NCBI GenBank assembly: GCA_019359435.1
Contig: JAHHHI010000078.1
Location: 25,077-89,076, forward strand
Direction of reading: 5' to 3'
Length of the DNA stretch: 64,000 nucleotides
DNA from: Kaiparowitsia implicata GSE-PSE-MK54-09C
GTDB lineage: Bacteria; Cyanobacteriota; Cyanobacteriia; Elainellales; Elainellaceae
Positions 45,060-55,222 of this stretch are shown here, piece after piece. Every line of letters begins with the position of its first letter. Within the stretch, counting starts at the first letter, position 1. The notes below the pieces were generated by a model that saw only the letters and a program-made list of their open reading frames with translations, did no database searches and was not told where the DNA came from. Position numbers and translations under genes: made by a program.

Positions 45060-47339
45060 TTACCCTTGAGCGATCGCCCTTGGGGCCGACTTGCGCTGTT
45101 GAGGAATGTGAATCACAAACTCAGTGCCTTCGCCTGCGGTTGAGCAGCAATACATCCTGCCGCCATGCTTCTCCACCACAATTTGATAGCTGATCGACAA
45201 TCCCAGGCCTGTGCCTTTACCCACCGGCTTAGTGGTGAAGAAGGGATCAAACAGCTTAGGCAATATATGAGGTGGAATCCCCGGCCCATTATCGGCGACA
45301 CGGATGATGACGTTGGCCCCATCAGGTTCTGTGGAAAGGGTGATAGCGGCAGGCTCTTTGCTGTGGCCTGCTGCTGTGGCTTGCATCTGATAAGTCTCGA
45401 GCGCATCAATGGCATTTGCCAACAAGTTCATAAACACCTGGTTAAGCTGCCCTGGGTAGCACTCTACCAGAGGCACGTCACCATAGTGCTTAATCACCTG
45501 AATGCCAGACTGGCTGGCCGTTTGCTTGAGACGGTTTTGCAAAATCATTAAGGTGCTGTCGAGCCCTTCGTGAATATTCACTGTTTTGAACTCGGCTTCG
45601 TCGAGGCGCGAGAAGTTCCGCAACGAGCGAATAATTTCGCGAATCCGCTCAGCTCCGACCTGCATTGAGGTAATCAATTTGGGGAAGTCGTCGCGGACAA
45701 ACTCGAGTTCGGCATCGTCTAGGGCGGCTTGCAGGCGTCGGGTGGGATGGGGGTGCTCCCGCTGATATTGGTCAATGAGATTGAGCAGGGTGTGGGCGTA
45801 GTGCTCGGTGTGGGTGAGGTTGCCGTGGATGAAGTTGACGGGGTTGTTGATTTCGTGAGCCACGCCAGCGACCAATTGCCCCAAACTCGACATCTTTTCA
45901 GTATGGATCAGCTTGCTCTGGGCTTGCTGCAAATCGGACAGCGCATAGGATAGTTCTGCTGTGCGAGCGTCTACGCGCTGCTCAAGCTCGGCGTTGGTGG
46001 TTTCTAGCTCAGTAAAGGAGTCCCGCAGCTGATGGGCCATGCGGTTAAAGGTTTGGTGCAGCGCATCCAGTTCGGTAATGCCCGAGGCGGTTAAATGCTG
46101 TTGCAAATTGCCTTGGGCGATCGCCTCTGCAGCCAAGCTCAACTGCAAAACAGGTTGAGCAATCCACCGAGACGTGACAATGCCAATCCCTGCGGCGACC
46201 AGCAGCGCCAGTGCACAGAGCAACACGGTGCTGCGGGTGTTGGCGTCAATTTGTGCCATAAAGTCTGATTCGGGTAGCGTGATCACCACAAGCCAGTCCA
46301 GACCGTCGGTGCCGCGCCACGGGGCGACCTGCACAAACTGTCGCTGCCCATTCCAGGTGAGCTGAAACTCTTGGTCGGTGGTGATGCGCTCGAGGGGCTG
46401 AGCCTGCTGCAAGGTGGTGGCGATCGCCCGAATCAGCGGGTTGGGACTATCTTGGGCGGCATAGCGCTGGGTTACCTCATCCTGTCGATAGAGAATTGGC
46501 TGATGATCAGAGCTGCCCACCAACAGACCTTGGCGATCCATCACAAACACTTGTCCCGAGGGGCTAATCTGCAGCGACTGCAAATAGCGGCTGATGCCCG
46601 TCAGCAGCACATCCACATTAAAAATGCCCCGGAGGTTCTGCGCTTTGTCATAGAGCGGATAGGTTGCTGCTGCAGTGGCGTAATAGTGAATTCCCAAATC
46701 GGCGGCGGCTTCAGAACCCTGAAGGGTGGCAGCAGCCATTTCGGTTTCGGTATTTTTGATCTCTGCAACAAATACAGGACTCCAAGAGGGCTCGCCTGCT
46801 TCTAGCGCGTCTTGATAGTCGGGTAGCGGATCATAGTCATAGCGTTGCAACAAGCGGGTGCGGGTGCCTTGATCGTCGGTTAGGTAGTCAGCGGCCTTGC
46901 CGTTGCCCGGCAGGTTTTCAAACACGACGAGATCTGTCCCGTTGAGGTAGCGCCCTGCGCCAACCTGCGTCCCGTCTTTCAGCACATAGCCAATGTAGTT
47001 GATGGTGTCAAAAACCCGAGCCTCGCTCCAGAACTGCTTCTCTGCCGCCTCTGGTTGGTCAATACGGAGTCGCCCAGCGGCGATCGCATCGGCATTGAGG
47101 CGGTTGAGCTGCTGCGGAATCGACAGGTATAGGTCCAGATGCTCATCCACCTGTTGATTGGCTTTATCTACCAGTTGATAGGCTAAATCATTGACCGCCT
47201 TTTGCCCGTTCCGAAAGGAGAGGTAGCCCACCAAGCTAACTGCCAGCAAAATTTGACAGACAACCGTCAAAACTAGAACTACGCGCAGGCCAATCTTGCG
47301 CGACGCCCGTTCTGCGACACCCGGAATTCGAAATACCAT
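45060..47339 (-). CDS. Cache/HAMP membrane sensor histidine kinase
   Basis: A 759-residue membrane sensor (start ATG 47339). A first membrane helix (VVLVLTVVCQILLAVSLVGY) is followed by a periplasmic dCache-like domain (about 40-335), a second helix (TVLLCALALLVAAGIGIVTS), a HAMP domain and a coiled coil. The HisKA H-box (VAGVAHEINNPVNFIHGN, His about 495) and HATPase_c with G1 (DNGPGIPPH) and G2 (GKGTGLGLSISYQ) follow. The kinase core is a close paralogue of that in the gene at 96-3356. The partner regulator is not adjacent. It is divergent from recN. Confidence 0.94.
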   Translation of the reverse strand: MVFRIPGVAERASRKIGLRVVLVLTVVCQILLAVSLVGYLSFRNGQKAVNDLAYQLVDKANQQVDEHLDLYLSIPQQLNRLNADAIAAGRLRIDQPEAAEKQFWSEARVFDTINYIGYVLKDGTQVGAGRYLNGTDLVVFENLPGNGKAADYLTDDQGTRTRLLQRYDYDPLPDYQDALEAGEPSWSPVFVAEIKNTETEMAAATLQGSEAAADLGIHYYATAAATYPLYDKAQNLRGIFNVDVLLTGISRYLQSLQISPSGQVFVMDRQGLLVGSSDHQPILYRQDEVTQRYAAQDSPNPLIRAIATTLQQAQPLERITTDQEFQLTWNGQRQFVQVAPWRGTDGLDWLVVITLPESDFMAQIDANTRSTVLLCALALLVAAGIGIVTSRWIAQPVLQLSLAAEAIAQGNLQQHLTASGITELDALHQTFNRMAHQLRDSFTELETTNAELEQRVDARTAELSYALSDLQQAQSKLIHTEKMSSLGQLVAGVAHEINNPVNFIHGNLTHTEHYAHTLLNLIDQYQREHPHPTRRLQAALDDAELEFVRDDFPKLITSMQVGAERIREIIRSLRNFSRLDEAEFKTVNIHEGLDSTLMILQNRLKQTASQSGIQVIKHYGDVPLVECYPGQLNQVFMNLLANAIDALETYQMQATAAGHSKEPAAITLSTEPDGANVIIRVADNGPGIPPHILPKLFDPFFTTKPVGKGTGLGLSISYQIVVEKHGGRMYCCSTAGEGTEFVIHIPQQRKSAPRAIAQG

Positions 47340-47632
47340 CGTCAACTCAACTCAGAGAACAAAACTTTACACCAGTTAGAGTGCCCAACCTAGGGTATAA
47401 ATCACGACAGCTAAACGCTGAGTCTGGCTGGAATCAACGCCTCAACCCTTCAGATTAGCTTTACACTGAGTGGGTAAGCAAGTAGACCAAACCGATGAAA
47501 TTTTGTAAGTTTTTGTGCCGTTAGCGCTGCAAGCGATACAAGGTTGTAGGTCTAGATTTTAATTTGCCGTTGTCCGTAACGCGCACAATCGAGTGCATGC
47601 GTTTCACAAGCGCCTGGGTCAATCTCCTGTGT
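47340..47632. other. Divergent promoter region, sensor kinase / recN
   Basis: A spacer of about 290 bp that holds the promoters of both genes. No motif was recognised. An upstream ATG/TTG extension of recN falls in it. Confidence 0.45.
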
Positions 47633-49456
47633 ATGCTCATCTCCCTAAATATTGAAAATTTTGCGCTGGTTGACCGACTAGAACTGGACTTTGGCGCTGG
47701 GTTAAACGTGCTCACGGGCGAAACCGGAGCCGGAAAATCCATCATTTTGGATGCGCTAGATGCAGCGCTGGGCGGAAAGGTCAGCGGGCGTGCGGTTCGC
47801 AGTGGGGCCGATCGGGCCGTGATTGAGGCTACGTTTCGGTTAGACGGTTCGCTGCATACTTGGCTAGTGGAGCAGGGGATTGAGGCGCTGGCCGATGGCG
47901 CAGATGATGCCACTCACCTCGTCTGCAGCCGCGAGATGACCGCAGGCAAGGGCAGCGTTCGCAGCCGTTCGCGGGTGAACGGGGTGGTGGTCAACAAGCA
48001 GCAGATAGAAGAATTGCGCGATCGCCTGGTAGAAATTACTGCCCAAGGACAGACAGTGCAGCTTGGGCAGCCCAGCCTGCAGCGAGAGTGGCTAGATGGC
48101 TTTGGTGGTGCGGCTGTATTGGCCCAGCGAGAGGCGATCGCCCAGCATTATGCGGCCTATCAGCAGGCCACTCAAGCGCTAGAAAAACGCCGCCAGCTAG
48201 AGCAGCAGCGGCAGCAGCAGTTGGATTTGTTTGAATATCAAGTCAAAGAGCTGCGCGAAGCCGCCCTAGACGATCCAGATGAGCTAGACCATTTAGAGCA
48301 AGAGCGGCAGCGACTCGGCCACACCGTAGAGCTAAAAGAACACAGCTATGCGGTCTATCAAGCGCTGTATGAAAACGATGAGGGGCAGGCCTGCGCCGAC
48401 CTGCTAGGGCGCGCCGAAGGGCTGTTAACCGATATGGTGACCTATGATAGCGAGCTTCAGCCGGTGCTGAATTTGGTCGCAGATGCGCTGGCCCAAGTGG
48501 AAGAGGCCGGACGCCACATTAACACCTATGGCGATGGGCTAGAAGCTGACCCCGACCGCCTGCAAGAGGTGGAGCAGCGGATCATTCAGCTCAAGGGAAT
48601 TTGCCGCAAGTATGGGCCGACCTTGGCCGAGGCGATCGCCCACTATCAACAGCTTCAAGGCGATTTGGATAGCCTCACGGGGGGCGGCCAGTCGCTAGAG
48701 GATCTGGAACGGCAGGTGCAGAAACGGCAGACAGAGTTAACCCAAGTCTGTGCGGTGCTCACGCAGTTGCGCCAGACCGCTGCCACCCAGCTCGAGCAGC
48801 AGCTTGTGGGTGAACTCAAGCCTTTAGCCATGGACAAGGTGCAGTTTCAGGTAAGCATTACGCCCATTACACCCACGGCGACGGGGGCTGACCGCATCAC
48901 CTTTTTGTTTAGCCCCAATCCGGGTGAGCCTCTGCAACCCCTGTCAGATATTGCCTCGGGCGGAGAAATGAGCCGCTTTTTGCTGGCGCTCAAATCCTGC
49001 TTCTCTCAGGTCGATCCCATTGGGACGATGGTGTTTGATGAAATTGATACCGGTGTGTCAGGGCGGGTGGCTCAGGCGATCGCCGAAAAGCTCCATCAGT
49101 TGGGGCAGCGTCATCAAGTGCTCTGCGTCACCCACCAGCCATTGATTGCAGCGATGGCGACCTCTCACTTTCGCGTGGGCAAACAGGTGATTGACCTGCC
49201 CGCAGAAGCACCCGCACCTGCTAGCCGCAATGGGCGGCGCAAGTCCAGCAAACCGAAAACCGCCGCGCCTGCCCCAGATGCAGCTCCCAGCGGCGGCGAT
49301 GATGTGCGGACGGTGGTGCGCGTCACCTCTCTTAGCGAGCAAGATCGCAAGCAAGAGCTAGCGGCCTTGGTGGGCGGCACCGATCAAGAAGCGATTGCCT
49401 TTGCCGAATCTCTGCTGTCTCAGGCTGCGCAAATTCGCGCAGGCTATGGGGGCTAG
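47633..49456 (+). CDS. recN: DNA repair protein RecN
   Basis: An SMC-like ATPase that acts in double-strand break repair by holding DNA ends. The 607-residue form starts at ATG 47633 (MLISLNIENFALVDRLELDF), the universal RecN N terminus. Walker A (GETGAGKS) is at about residue 33, coiled-coil arms lie at about 150-420, then the signature SGGEMSRFLLALK and Walker B with DEIDTGVSG. The C-terminal ~100 residues include an insertion rich in Ala/Pro/Lys (PASRNGRRKSSKPKTAAPAP) that is unusual, so it may be a flexible lineage-specific insert. The upstream frame to 47564 is not needed. Confidence 0.95.
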   Translation: MLISLNIENFALVDRLELDFGAGLNVLTGETGAGKSIILDALDAALGGKVSGRAVRSGADRAVIEATFRLDGSLHTWLVEQGIEALADGADDATHLVCSREMTAGKGSVRSRSRVNGVVVNKQQIEELRDRLVEITAQGQTVQLGQPSLQREWLDGFGGAAVLAQREAIAQHYAAYQQATQALEKRRQLEQQRQQQLDLFEYQVKELREAALDDPDELDHLEQERQRLGHTVELKEHSYAVYQALYENDEGQACADLLGRAEGLLTDMVTYDSELQPVLNLVADALAQVEEAGRHINTYGDGLEADPDRLQEVEQRIIQLKGICRKYGPTLAEAIAHYQQLQGDLDSLTGGGQSLEDLERQVQKRQTELTQVCAVLTQLRQTAATQLEQQLVGELKPLAMDKVQFQVSITPITPTATGADRITFLFSPNPGEPLQPLSDIASGGEMSRFLLALKSCFSQVDPIGTMVFDEIDTGVSGRVAQAIAEKLHQLGQRHQVLCVTHQPLIAAMATSHFRVGKQVIDLPAEAPAPASRNGRRKSSKPKTAAPAPDAAPSGGDDVRTVVRVTSLSEQDRKQELAALVGGTDQEAIAFAESLLSQAAQIRAGYGG

Positions 49457-49626
49457 GGAGCTAGGGGTGGAGCTGGGCTGCATTCTCAGGAGGACTCTAC
49501 ACGCGCTGAAATGCAAAAAAGCGTGTAGCCCTTGCGCTCCAGTAAGAATCGACGCACTTTGCTAGCCCGCGTTTGCAGAATCCTTGCCAAGGCAATTACC
49601 TGGAGCTGTAGGGCTTAAATAGCGCT

Positions 49627-49661
49627 AAACCGTGCTGCCTGCGTTGCGGACAGCACGGTTT
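49627..49661. terminator. Hairpin between recN and the sugar ABC operon
   Basis: AAACCGTGCTG (49627-49637) pairs with CAGCACGGTTT (49651-49661), 13-nt loop. It lies between the two converging ends and may terminate both; the T-runs are short. Confidence 0.5.
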
Positions 49662-49696
49662 TAGGCAGTTGCCGAACTGACGCTGCTCTAAGACCG

Positions 49697-50818
49697 TTAG
49701 TCTTGATTCAGGCGATCGCCCGTTTCAGCATCAAACCAGTGAATGGCATTGCCAGAGAAAACCAGCTTGATCGGGCGATCGCTATGGGTGTGGCTGAGCG
49801 GAATGAGCGATCGCACCGTCATAGGCATCTTGCCCGGCACCTGCACGGTATAGAGCTTGTGCATCCCCAAATGCTCGACTAGCGATACTGTTCCTTCTAC
49901 GGTAGGAGACTCGCCCTCTCGGGCTAGGCGCACATGCTCGGGGCGAATACCCAGCGTAATTTCTTTAGCATCCGTGCGAACCTCTGTGGGGAGCGGGGCG
50001 CGGCGATTGCCCAACGTCACCGACTGTCCATCACAGGGCAGGGTTAAAAAGTTCATCTGGGGGCTTCCTACAAACCCTGCCACAAACCGATTGGCCGGAT
50101 GGGTATAGATGCGCTCTGGCGTATCGAGCTGCTGTAAATACCCTTCATTCAGCACCGCCACTTTAGAAGACAGGGTCATCGCCTCTACTTGGTCGTGGGT
50201 GACGTAAACCACAGGCGCTTGCTGCGATTCAAACAACTGCTTCAACTCGGCCCGCACATTTTCTCGCAGCAGCGCATCCAGGTTGCTCAACGGCTCATCT
50301 AGCAAAAAAACTGAGGGCCGCCGCACCAACGTGCGCGCCACCGCTACCCGCTGCCGCTGCCCACCCGACAACTGCCCCGGTTTACGATTCAGCAACTCGT
50401 GCAGTCCTAAAAAGTCCACCACATCGCGAATGCGATCTTCAATATCGCCTTTGGGAATACGCCGCAGCTTTAATCCCGAGGCAATGTTGTCATGCACCGT
50501 CATGTGGGGATACAGCGCATAGCTTTGGAACACCATGGCAATGTTGCGATCGCTCGGCGATAGGCGCGTCACGTCCTCCCCATCAATCAAGACCTGTCCC
50601 TTGGTGGGGTGTTCTAGTCCTGCAATCATCCGCAGCACGGTTGATTTGCCGCAGCCGCTCGGGCCAAGCAGCGTCAAAAACTCTCCCCGTTCCACCGTCA
50701 GGTTCAAGTTCTTTACCGGAACCACCGTAGGCGCAAAGGTTTTGTTTAAACTGCGAACCTCCAGCGCAGGAGCGTTGGTGGTGTGAGCTTGGGTTGGTTT
50801 GAGATCAGTTTGTGTCAT
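49697..50818 (-). CDS. Sugar ABC importer ATPase (MalK/UgpC type)
   Basis: A 373-residue ATPase of the linked CUT1 importer. Walker A (GPSGCGKST), Q-loop (QSYALYPHMT), signature (LSGGQRQRVAVARTLVRRP) and Walker B (VFLLDEPLSNLDALL) are intact; a C-terminal TOBE region ends the protein (TLGIRPEHVRLAREGE onward). ATG 50818 (MTQTDLKPTQAH) is preferred over TTG 50851. It is last in the operon, 68 bp after the second permease. Compare the second, unlinked ATPase at 29720. Confidence 0.94.
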   Translation of the reverse strand: MTQTDLKPTQAHTTNAPALEVRSLNKTFAPTVVPVKNLNLTVERGEFLTLLGPSGCGKSTVLRMIAGLEHPTKGQVLIDGEDVTRLSPSDRNIAMVFQSYALYPHMTVHDNIASGLKLRRIPKGDIEDRIRDVVDFLGLHELLNRKPGQLSGGQRQRVAVARTLVRRPSVFLLDEPLSNLDALLRENVRAELKQLFESQQAPVVYVTHDQVEAMTLSSKVAVLNEGYLQQLDTPERIYTHPANRFVAGFVGSPQMNFLTLPCDGQSVTLGNRRAPLPTEVRTDAKEITLGIRPEHVRLAREGESPTVEGTVSLVEHLGMHKLYTVQVPGKMPMTVRSLIPLSHTHSDRPIKLVFSGNAIHWFDAETGDRLNQD

Positions 50819-50886
50819 GGCACCAGAAGCAAAGAGAAATGGTCGAGTCAAAATGGAGCATCAAATGCATCAAAGCAAAGGAGCCC

Positions 50887-51762
50887 TCACCCCTTTACCG
50901 CACCAGAGGTGAGCCCCTGAATAATCTGTCGCTGGAAGAACAGCACCAGTAAAACCAGCGGGAGCGTCCCCAATACGGTTGCAGCCGCAATGGGGCCATA
51001 GGGAATTTCAAAGATAGACGCGCCGCCTAGCTGTGAAGCGGCTACGGGAACGGTTTTCATGCTCTCACGGGTAATGAAGGTAAGGGCGAAGATAAATTCA
51101 TTCCAGGCGGTGATAAAGGCCAGGATGCCTGTGGTCGCCAGGGCAGGCAGCGTTAGCGGCAGCACAATATTGAGCAGCGTGCCCACAGTGTTGTAGCCAT
51201 CTACTTTGGCCGAGTCTTCTAAATCTCGCGGCAGCTGCTCAAAAAAGCTGCGCATGACCAAAATTGTCAGCGGCAGGTTAATGGCGGCATAGGGCAGCAC
51301 CAGCGCCAGGTAATTGTCACCCAGAGATAGCACCTGTACCACGCGCAGCAAGCCCAAAAACAGCAGGATGGGCGGAAACAGCGTCACAATTAAAACCCCT
51401 GCCAAAATCACCCGCTCACCCTGCAGCCGCAGCCGCGCTAACGCATAGGCGGCAGGTGCGCCCAGCCCCAGCGCCAGCAGGGTAGAGGCTGCGGCTACAA
51501 AGAAGCTGTTGAGCAAATAGTTCCAAAAGGGCCGACGTGCAAAGAGCTGCTGGTAGTGCTCTAGTGTAAAGCGGCGGGGAAAGTAGACGCTGGGAACTGC
51601 TGAGATATCTTGGTTGACCTTGACGGAGGTCAGCAACTGCCACAGCACTGGCGCTAGGCAGAAGAGCACCACAAGAATAACTGCAATGGGCAAGATCAGC
51701 GATCGCCAGTTGATCCCGCTACTGCGCTGTGACTTTGATACGGATTCAGGAAAGGTTGTCAT
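50887..51762 (-). CDS. Sugar ABC importer permease (MalG type)
   Basis: A 291-residue inner-membrane subunit with six predicted helices. A first helix (LILPIAVILVVLFCLAPVLW) is followed by a periplasmic loop, and the EAA-like loop is visible as LPRDLEDSAKVDGYNTVGTL in the second half. It pairs with the other permease to form the channel. It starts 2 bp after the upstream permease stop. Confidence 0.94.
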   Translation of the reverse strand: MTTFPESVSKSQRSSGINWRSLILPIAVILVVLFCLAPVLWQLLTSVKVNQDISAVPSVYFPRRFTLEHYQQLFARRPFWNYLLNSFFVAAASTLLALGLGAPAAYALARLRLQGERVILAGVLIVTLFPPILLFLGLLRVVQVLSLGDNYLALVLPYAAINLPLTILVMRSFFEQLPRDLEDSAKVDGYNTVGTLLNIVLPLTLPALATTGILAFITAWNEFIFALTFITRESMKTVPVAASQLGGASIFEIPYGPIAAATVLGTLPLVLLVLFFQRQIIQGLTSGAVKG

Positions 51763-51764
51763 GG

Positions 51765-52673
51765 TTAATTCACCCCTCTGGCTTTGGCTCTAGAACGATT
51801 GAGGAAGAAGGCGGCGATCGCCACCACCAGAATCAGCAGCACAAATGTCACCACAACCAACGCCGCGCCATAGCCAAAGTCGAGATAGCGCATCACCGTT
51901 GAATATATATAGAGCGACACCGTTTCTGTTGCGCCGCCAGGGCCACCCCCCGTCATCACCGCAATCAAGTCAAAAATACCGAAGGCTTGAGCGAAGCGAA
52001 ACAGCAGCGCAATCACAATCTGCGGCATGAGCAGTGGCAGCGTAATTTGCCGGAAGCTCTGCCACGGGCTAGCACCATCAATCCGGTGCGCTTCGTATAG
52101 GTCTTCAGAAATGGACTGCAACCCGGCCAGCAGCAAAATGCTGATGAACGGCGTCGTCTTCCAAACATCCGCAAAAATTACGGCCCCCATCGCCAAGGTC
52201 GGATTGCCCAGCCAGTTGATGCCGGTTTGAATCAGACCCAGCCGCAGCAAAATATCGTTGACAATGCCGTACTGATCGTTAAAAATCCAGGTCCAAGCCA
52301 GAGCAATTAGCGCCGTTGGCAGCGCCCACGGCAAGATCGCAACCGTCCGCACAATGCCGCGCCCTCGAAAGGACTGATTGAGCACCAAAGCCACGCCTAG
52401 CCCCAGCAGAAACTCAAAAAACACCGAGAAAAAGGTGAACACGCTAGTGTTCCACATCGTCTGCCAAAAGCGCCCATCCTGAGTCATGCGGGCATAGTTG
52501 CTGAGTCCGGTAAATTCTGACGTGAGCTGTGTCCCTAAGTTTTGGTTAAACAAGCTCTGCCAAAATGCCTGACCGATGGGGTAAGCAAACACCCCCAGCA
52601 GCAGCAGCAGCGCCGGTAAGACCAGGAGCCATCCCACTCGCCGCTCACGTTGAACAATAATATCTTTGGTCAT
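51765..52673 (-). CDS. Sugar ABC importer permease (MalF type)
   Basis: A 302-residue permease with six helices; the first is VGWLLVLPALLLLLGVFAYP. The EAA loop is visible as SEDLYEAHRIDGASPWQSFR. The gene overlaps the binding-protein gene by four bases (ATGA), a sign of translational coupling, and is followed by the second permease after 2 bp. Confidence 0.94.
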   Translation of the reverse strand: MTKDIIVQRERRVGWLLVLPALLLLLGVFAYPIGQAFWQSLFNQNLGTQLTSEFTGLSNYARMTQDGRFWQTMWNTSVFTFFSVFFEFLLGLGVALVLNQSFRGRGIVRTVAILPWALPTALIALAWTWIFNDQYGIVNDILLRLGLIQTGINWLGNPTLAMGAVIFADVWKTTPFISILLLAGLQSISEDLYEAHRIDGASPWQSFRQITLPLLMPQIVIALLFRFAQAFGIFDLIAVMTGGGPGGATETVSLYIYSTVMRYLDFGYGAALVVVTFVLLILVVAIAAFFLNRSRAKARGVN

Positions 52674-54205
52674 CCTACGGCCTCCGGCTCGTCTGCTTGG
52701 GGTTCAGGTTGGGCCTCTGGCTGGGGCGCAGGTGACGCCTCTGCATCGACCTCAGAAGGTTCAGCGGGAGCGGGCTGAGTCCCTGGTTGGGTGCCCGCAT
52801 CGGGTACAGGCGAGGGTTCCGATTCCGATGCCGGTTCTGAGGTTGGGGCAGCGTCTGGTGCTGACCCCTCAGTCGGCTCAGCCGCCCCGGATTGAGCGAC
52901 TCCGAGCAAATTTCGCGTTTCGCGAGCTGCCGCATTCAGCGCATCTTCGGCATTGGTGCGCCCCGAGAAGGCGGCACTCAAGTAGCGTTGCAAAATGTCA
53001 GAGGCCTGAGCATATTGTGCAGTAAGGGGACGGGGTGCTACATTCTGCACCACCTCGAATAGATCGCTGAAGTAGGGGTATTCCGCCAAAATGTCAGCAT
53101 CTTGGTAGAGCGATCGCACGGATGGCGTAAACCCAGCTTCAAGCGCAAACCGCTTTTGCACCGCGTCACTGGTGAAAAATTCCACCACCCGCCAGGCCTC
53201 TTCAGGATGGGAAGTCATGCTAGAAATACCCCAACCCCAACCGCCCAAGCAGCCCCCCCCGTCGAAGCCCTCGGTGCCTAGCATGGGGCGAGTGCCCACA
53301 TTGCCCTGCACTGGAGACCCGTCTTCGTTGAGCAGCGGAATCGCGTAGGGCCAGTTACGCATAAACACTGCGTTGCCGTTCTGAAACAGCCGCCGCACGT
53401 CTTCTTCGATATAGGTAGAGACTCCAGTAGGCGACACGCGATCGCGAATGGTATCTACCAAAAACTGAGCGGCCTCAATCGCCTCCGGCTCATCCAATCC
53501 CACTGCGTTCGTGTCGGGATTAATCCAGTAGCCACCAAAGCCCTTCAAGACTTCAGTAAACATGGCAGACACGCCTTCATACTGCCGTCCTTGCCATAAG
53601 TAGCCAAACTGGGCACTGCCCGCGTCTTGCACCTGTTTGGCAATTTCCACCATTTCCTGAAAGGTTTCAGGAGGCTGAGCACCAACTTCATTCAGCAAGT
53701 CTTCACGGTAATACAATACCCCTGCGTCAGTTCGCCAAGGAATGCGGTAGAGCGTGTCGTTATAGATACTGCCCTCAATGTCGCCCTCCAGAAACTCAGC
53801 CCGGCGTTCCTCAGGAAAGCGATCGCCCAGATCCATCAGCCAGCCTGCTGCCGCAAACTTGGATGTCCACACCACATCTAAATTAATCAGGTCGTAGGGC
53901 GAACTCCCCAATAGATAGGCGGAGGTGTTCAGGTCTTCCACCAAGTTGGCTTCGTTTGGACCTTCCACCATGTTGATGCGAATGTCAGGATTCTGCTCCT
54001 CAAATTCGCGGATTAGGGGCTCAAAAAACGGTGTTTCAGGAGCCAGCATAATGAAACTAATTTCAACGGGCTGCTGAGACAGCACCGGAAGAATCACTAA
54101 GCTGGCAGTGAGCAGAAACGCCACCACGCAACTCACTAGCCGAAAGGGCTTTGACCGTCGCCAGCGTGCTGTTATCGCTAACGAAATCGACGAAATACTA
54201 GCCAT
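52670..54205 (-). CDS. Sugar ABC importer solute-binding protein with Pro/Glu-rich tail
   Basis: A 511-residue periplasmic binding protein of the CUT1 class. The signal region has basic residues then VSCVVAFLLTASLVILPVLS; no lipobox is evident. Mature segments such as WRTDAGVLYYREDLLNEVGA and GTEGFDGGGCLGGWGWGISS match sugar-binding proteins (glucosylglycerol, trehalose or maltodextrin types). Residues ~441-511 are an unusual Pro/Glu/Ala/Gln-rich tail (PAPQPEAQPEPQADEPEAVG). Specificity cannot be set by eye. It is the first gene of the operon, and likely the osmolyte importer group. Confidence 0.9.
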   Translation of the reverse strand: MASISSISLAITARWRRSKPFRLVSCVVAFLLTASLVILPVLSQQPVEISFIMLAPETPFFEPLIREFEEQNPDIRINMVEGPNEANLVEDLNTSAYLLGSSPYDLINLDVVWTSKFAAAGWLMDLGDRFPEERRAEFLEGDIEGSIYNDTLYRIPWRTDAGVLYYREDLLNEVGAQPPETFQEMVEIAKQVQDAGSAQFGYLWQGRQYEGVSAMFTEVLKGFGGYWINPDTNAVGLDEPEAIEAAQFLVDTIRDRVSPTGVSTYIEEDVRRLFQNGNAVFMRNWPYAIPLLNEDGSPVQGNVGTRPMLGTEGFDGGGCLGGWGWGISSMTSHPEEAWRVVEFFTSDAVQKRFALEAGFTPSVRSLYQDADILAEYPYFSDLFEVVQNVAPRPLTAQYAQASDILQRYLSAAFSGRTNAEDALNAAARETRNLLGVAQSGAAEPTEGSAPDAAPTSEPASESEPSPVPDAGTQPGTQPAPAEPSEVDAEASPAPQPEAQPEPQADEPEAVG

Positions 54206-55222
54206 GAAACTACATCATTATCCAGATTACAGATTCAAAACGAAATTAAATTTGGACTAAAGAAAATTGTAAACATAACTAACGACTTGGTGCGTTGAAG
54301 CATTAGACCTTATTAGACCTTAATTAATCAATGCCATAATTCAAACCAACCCTACTCAAAATAAGGCAGTTCGTTCATTAAAATTGGCATTTTGTAAATG
54401 AATGAAACGAAACAGCAGTTCACTTCAACACTCAGGGCGTAGTCAACCAGGGGCTGAACAACGCAGATTCAAATCCCAATTAGGCAGACTTATCCACTGT
54501 CAGGTACCTAGCGAGATCTGTGATCATCGGCCTGACTACCCTGCTCTCATGAATGGTCTGCCTAATTAATTTTGTGGGTCTACCTGTGGGGGCGATCGCC
54601 CCACGTAGTCCTCCCCCACAACAGCACCCCAAATGCATAGATTGCAGCTTTAACGCCGATCTTTAGGATAGAAGTTTATCACCCTTCGACGTATCTACTG
54701 AGAGAGATAGAAGCTGAGAGCAAATGTAACGTTTCACGAACAATCTGAGCAGGCTATCGAGCTGACGGTTGAGGGAGCACCGACGCAACCAGTCTGGCAG
54801 CAGTCTGGCAAGGGTTTAGAACTGCTCTGGCAACAGTGCGTTGCCCCTACGGCTATCTCAGCTATGCAGCGGTAACAGCACTCCAAAGAGCGGTTCGGTT
54901 TCTGTTGAATGCTGCATGAGCTAGCGCCAGATCGCTGCCTGTTCCCATGCTCCTGACGCCTATTGAGACTGTCACACCCCTTGCCCCATCTTGGTTAGAA
55001 GCAGACATAATGAGGAGTTAAGACAAGCAACAACCGTTGCAGCGTTGAGGCGCAGCATTCGGTTTGATTCTGTTCAGTCCCTTATCTCCGAATGCCTTCG
55101 AGAACAAACTGGAAGAGTTCTCGGGACGGTTTACTGAATAGTGGGCTAAGCGGCAGCTCGGTTGAGCGTATCTGAATGAATCTGAATGAAATGGTGTGAA
55201 TTTAGGAGTATTGGAGAGATTT
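54206..55222. other. 1-kb spacer upstream of the sugar importer operon
   Basis: Carries the promoter of the importer operon (near 54206-54400, AT-rich) and of the hydroxylase gene. An antisense frame at 55018-55260 overlaps the latter's start and is not called. No repeat or RNA gene was recognised. Confidence 0.55.
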
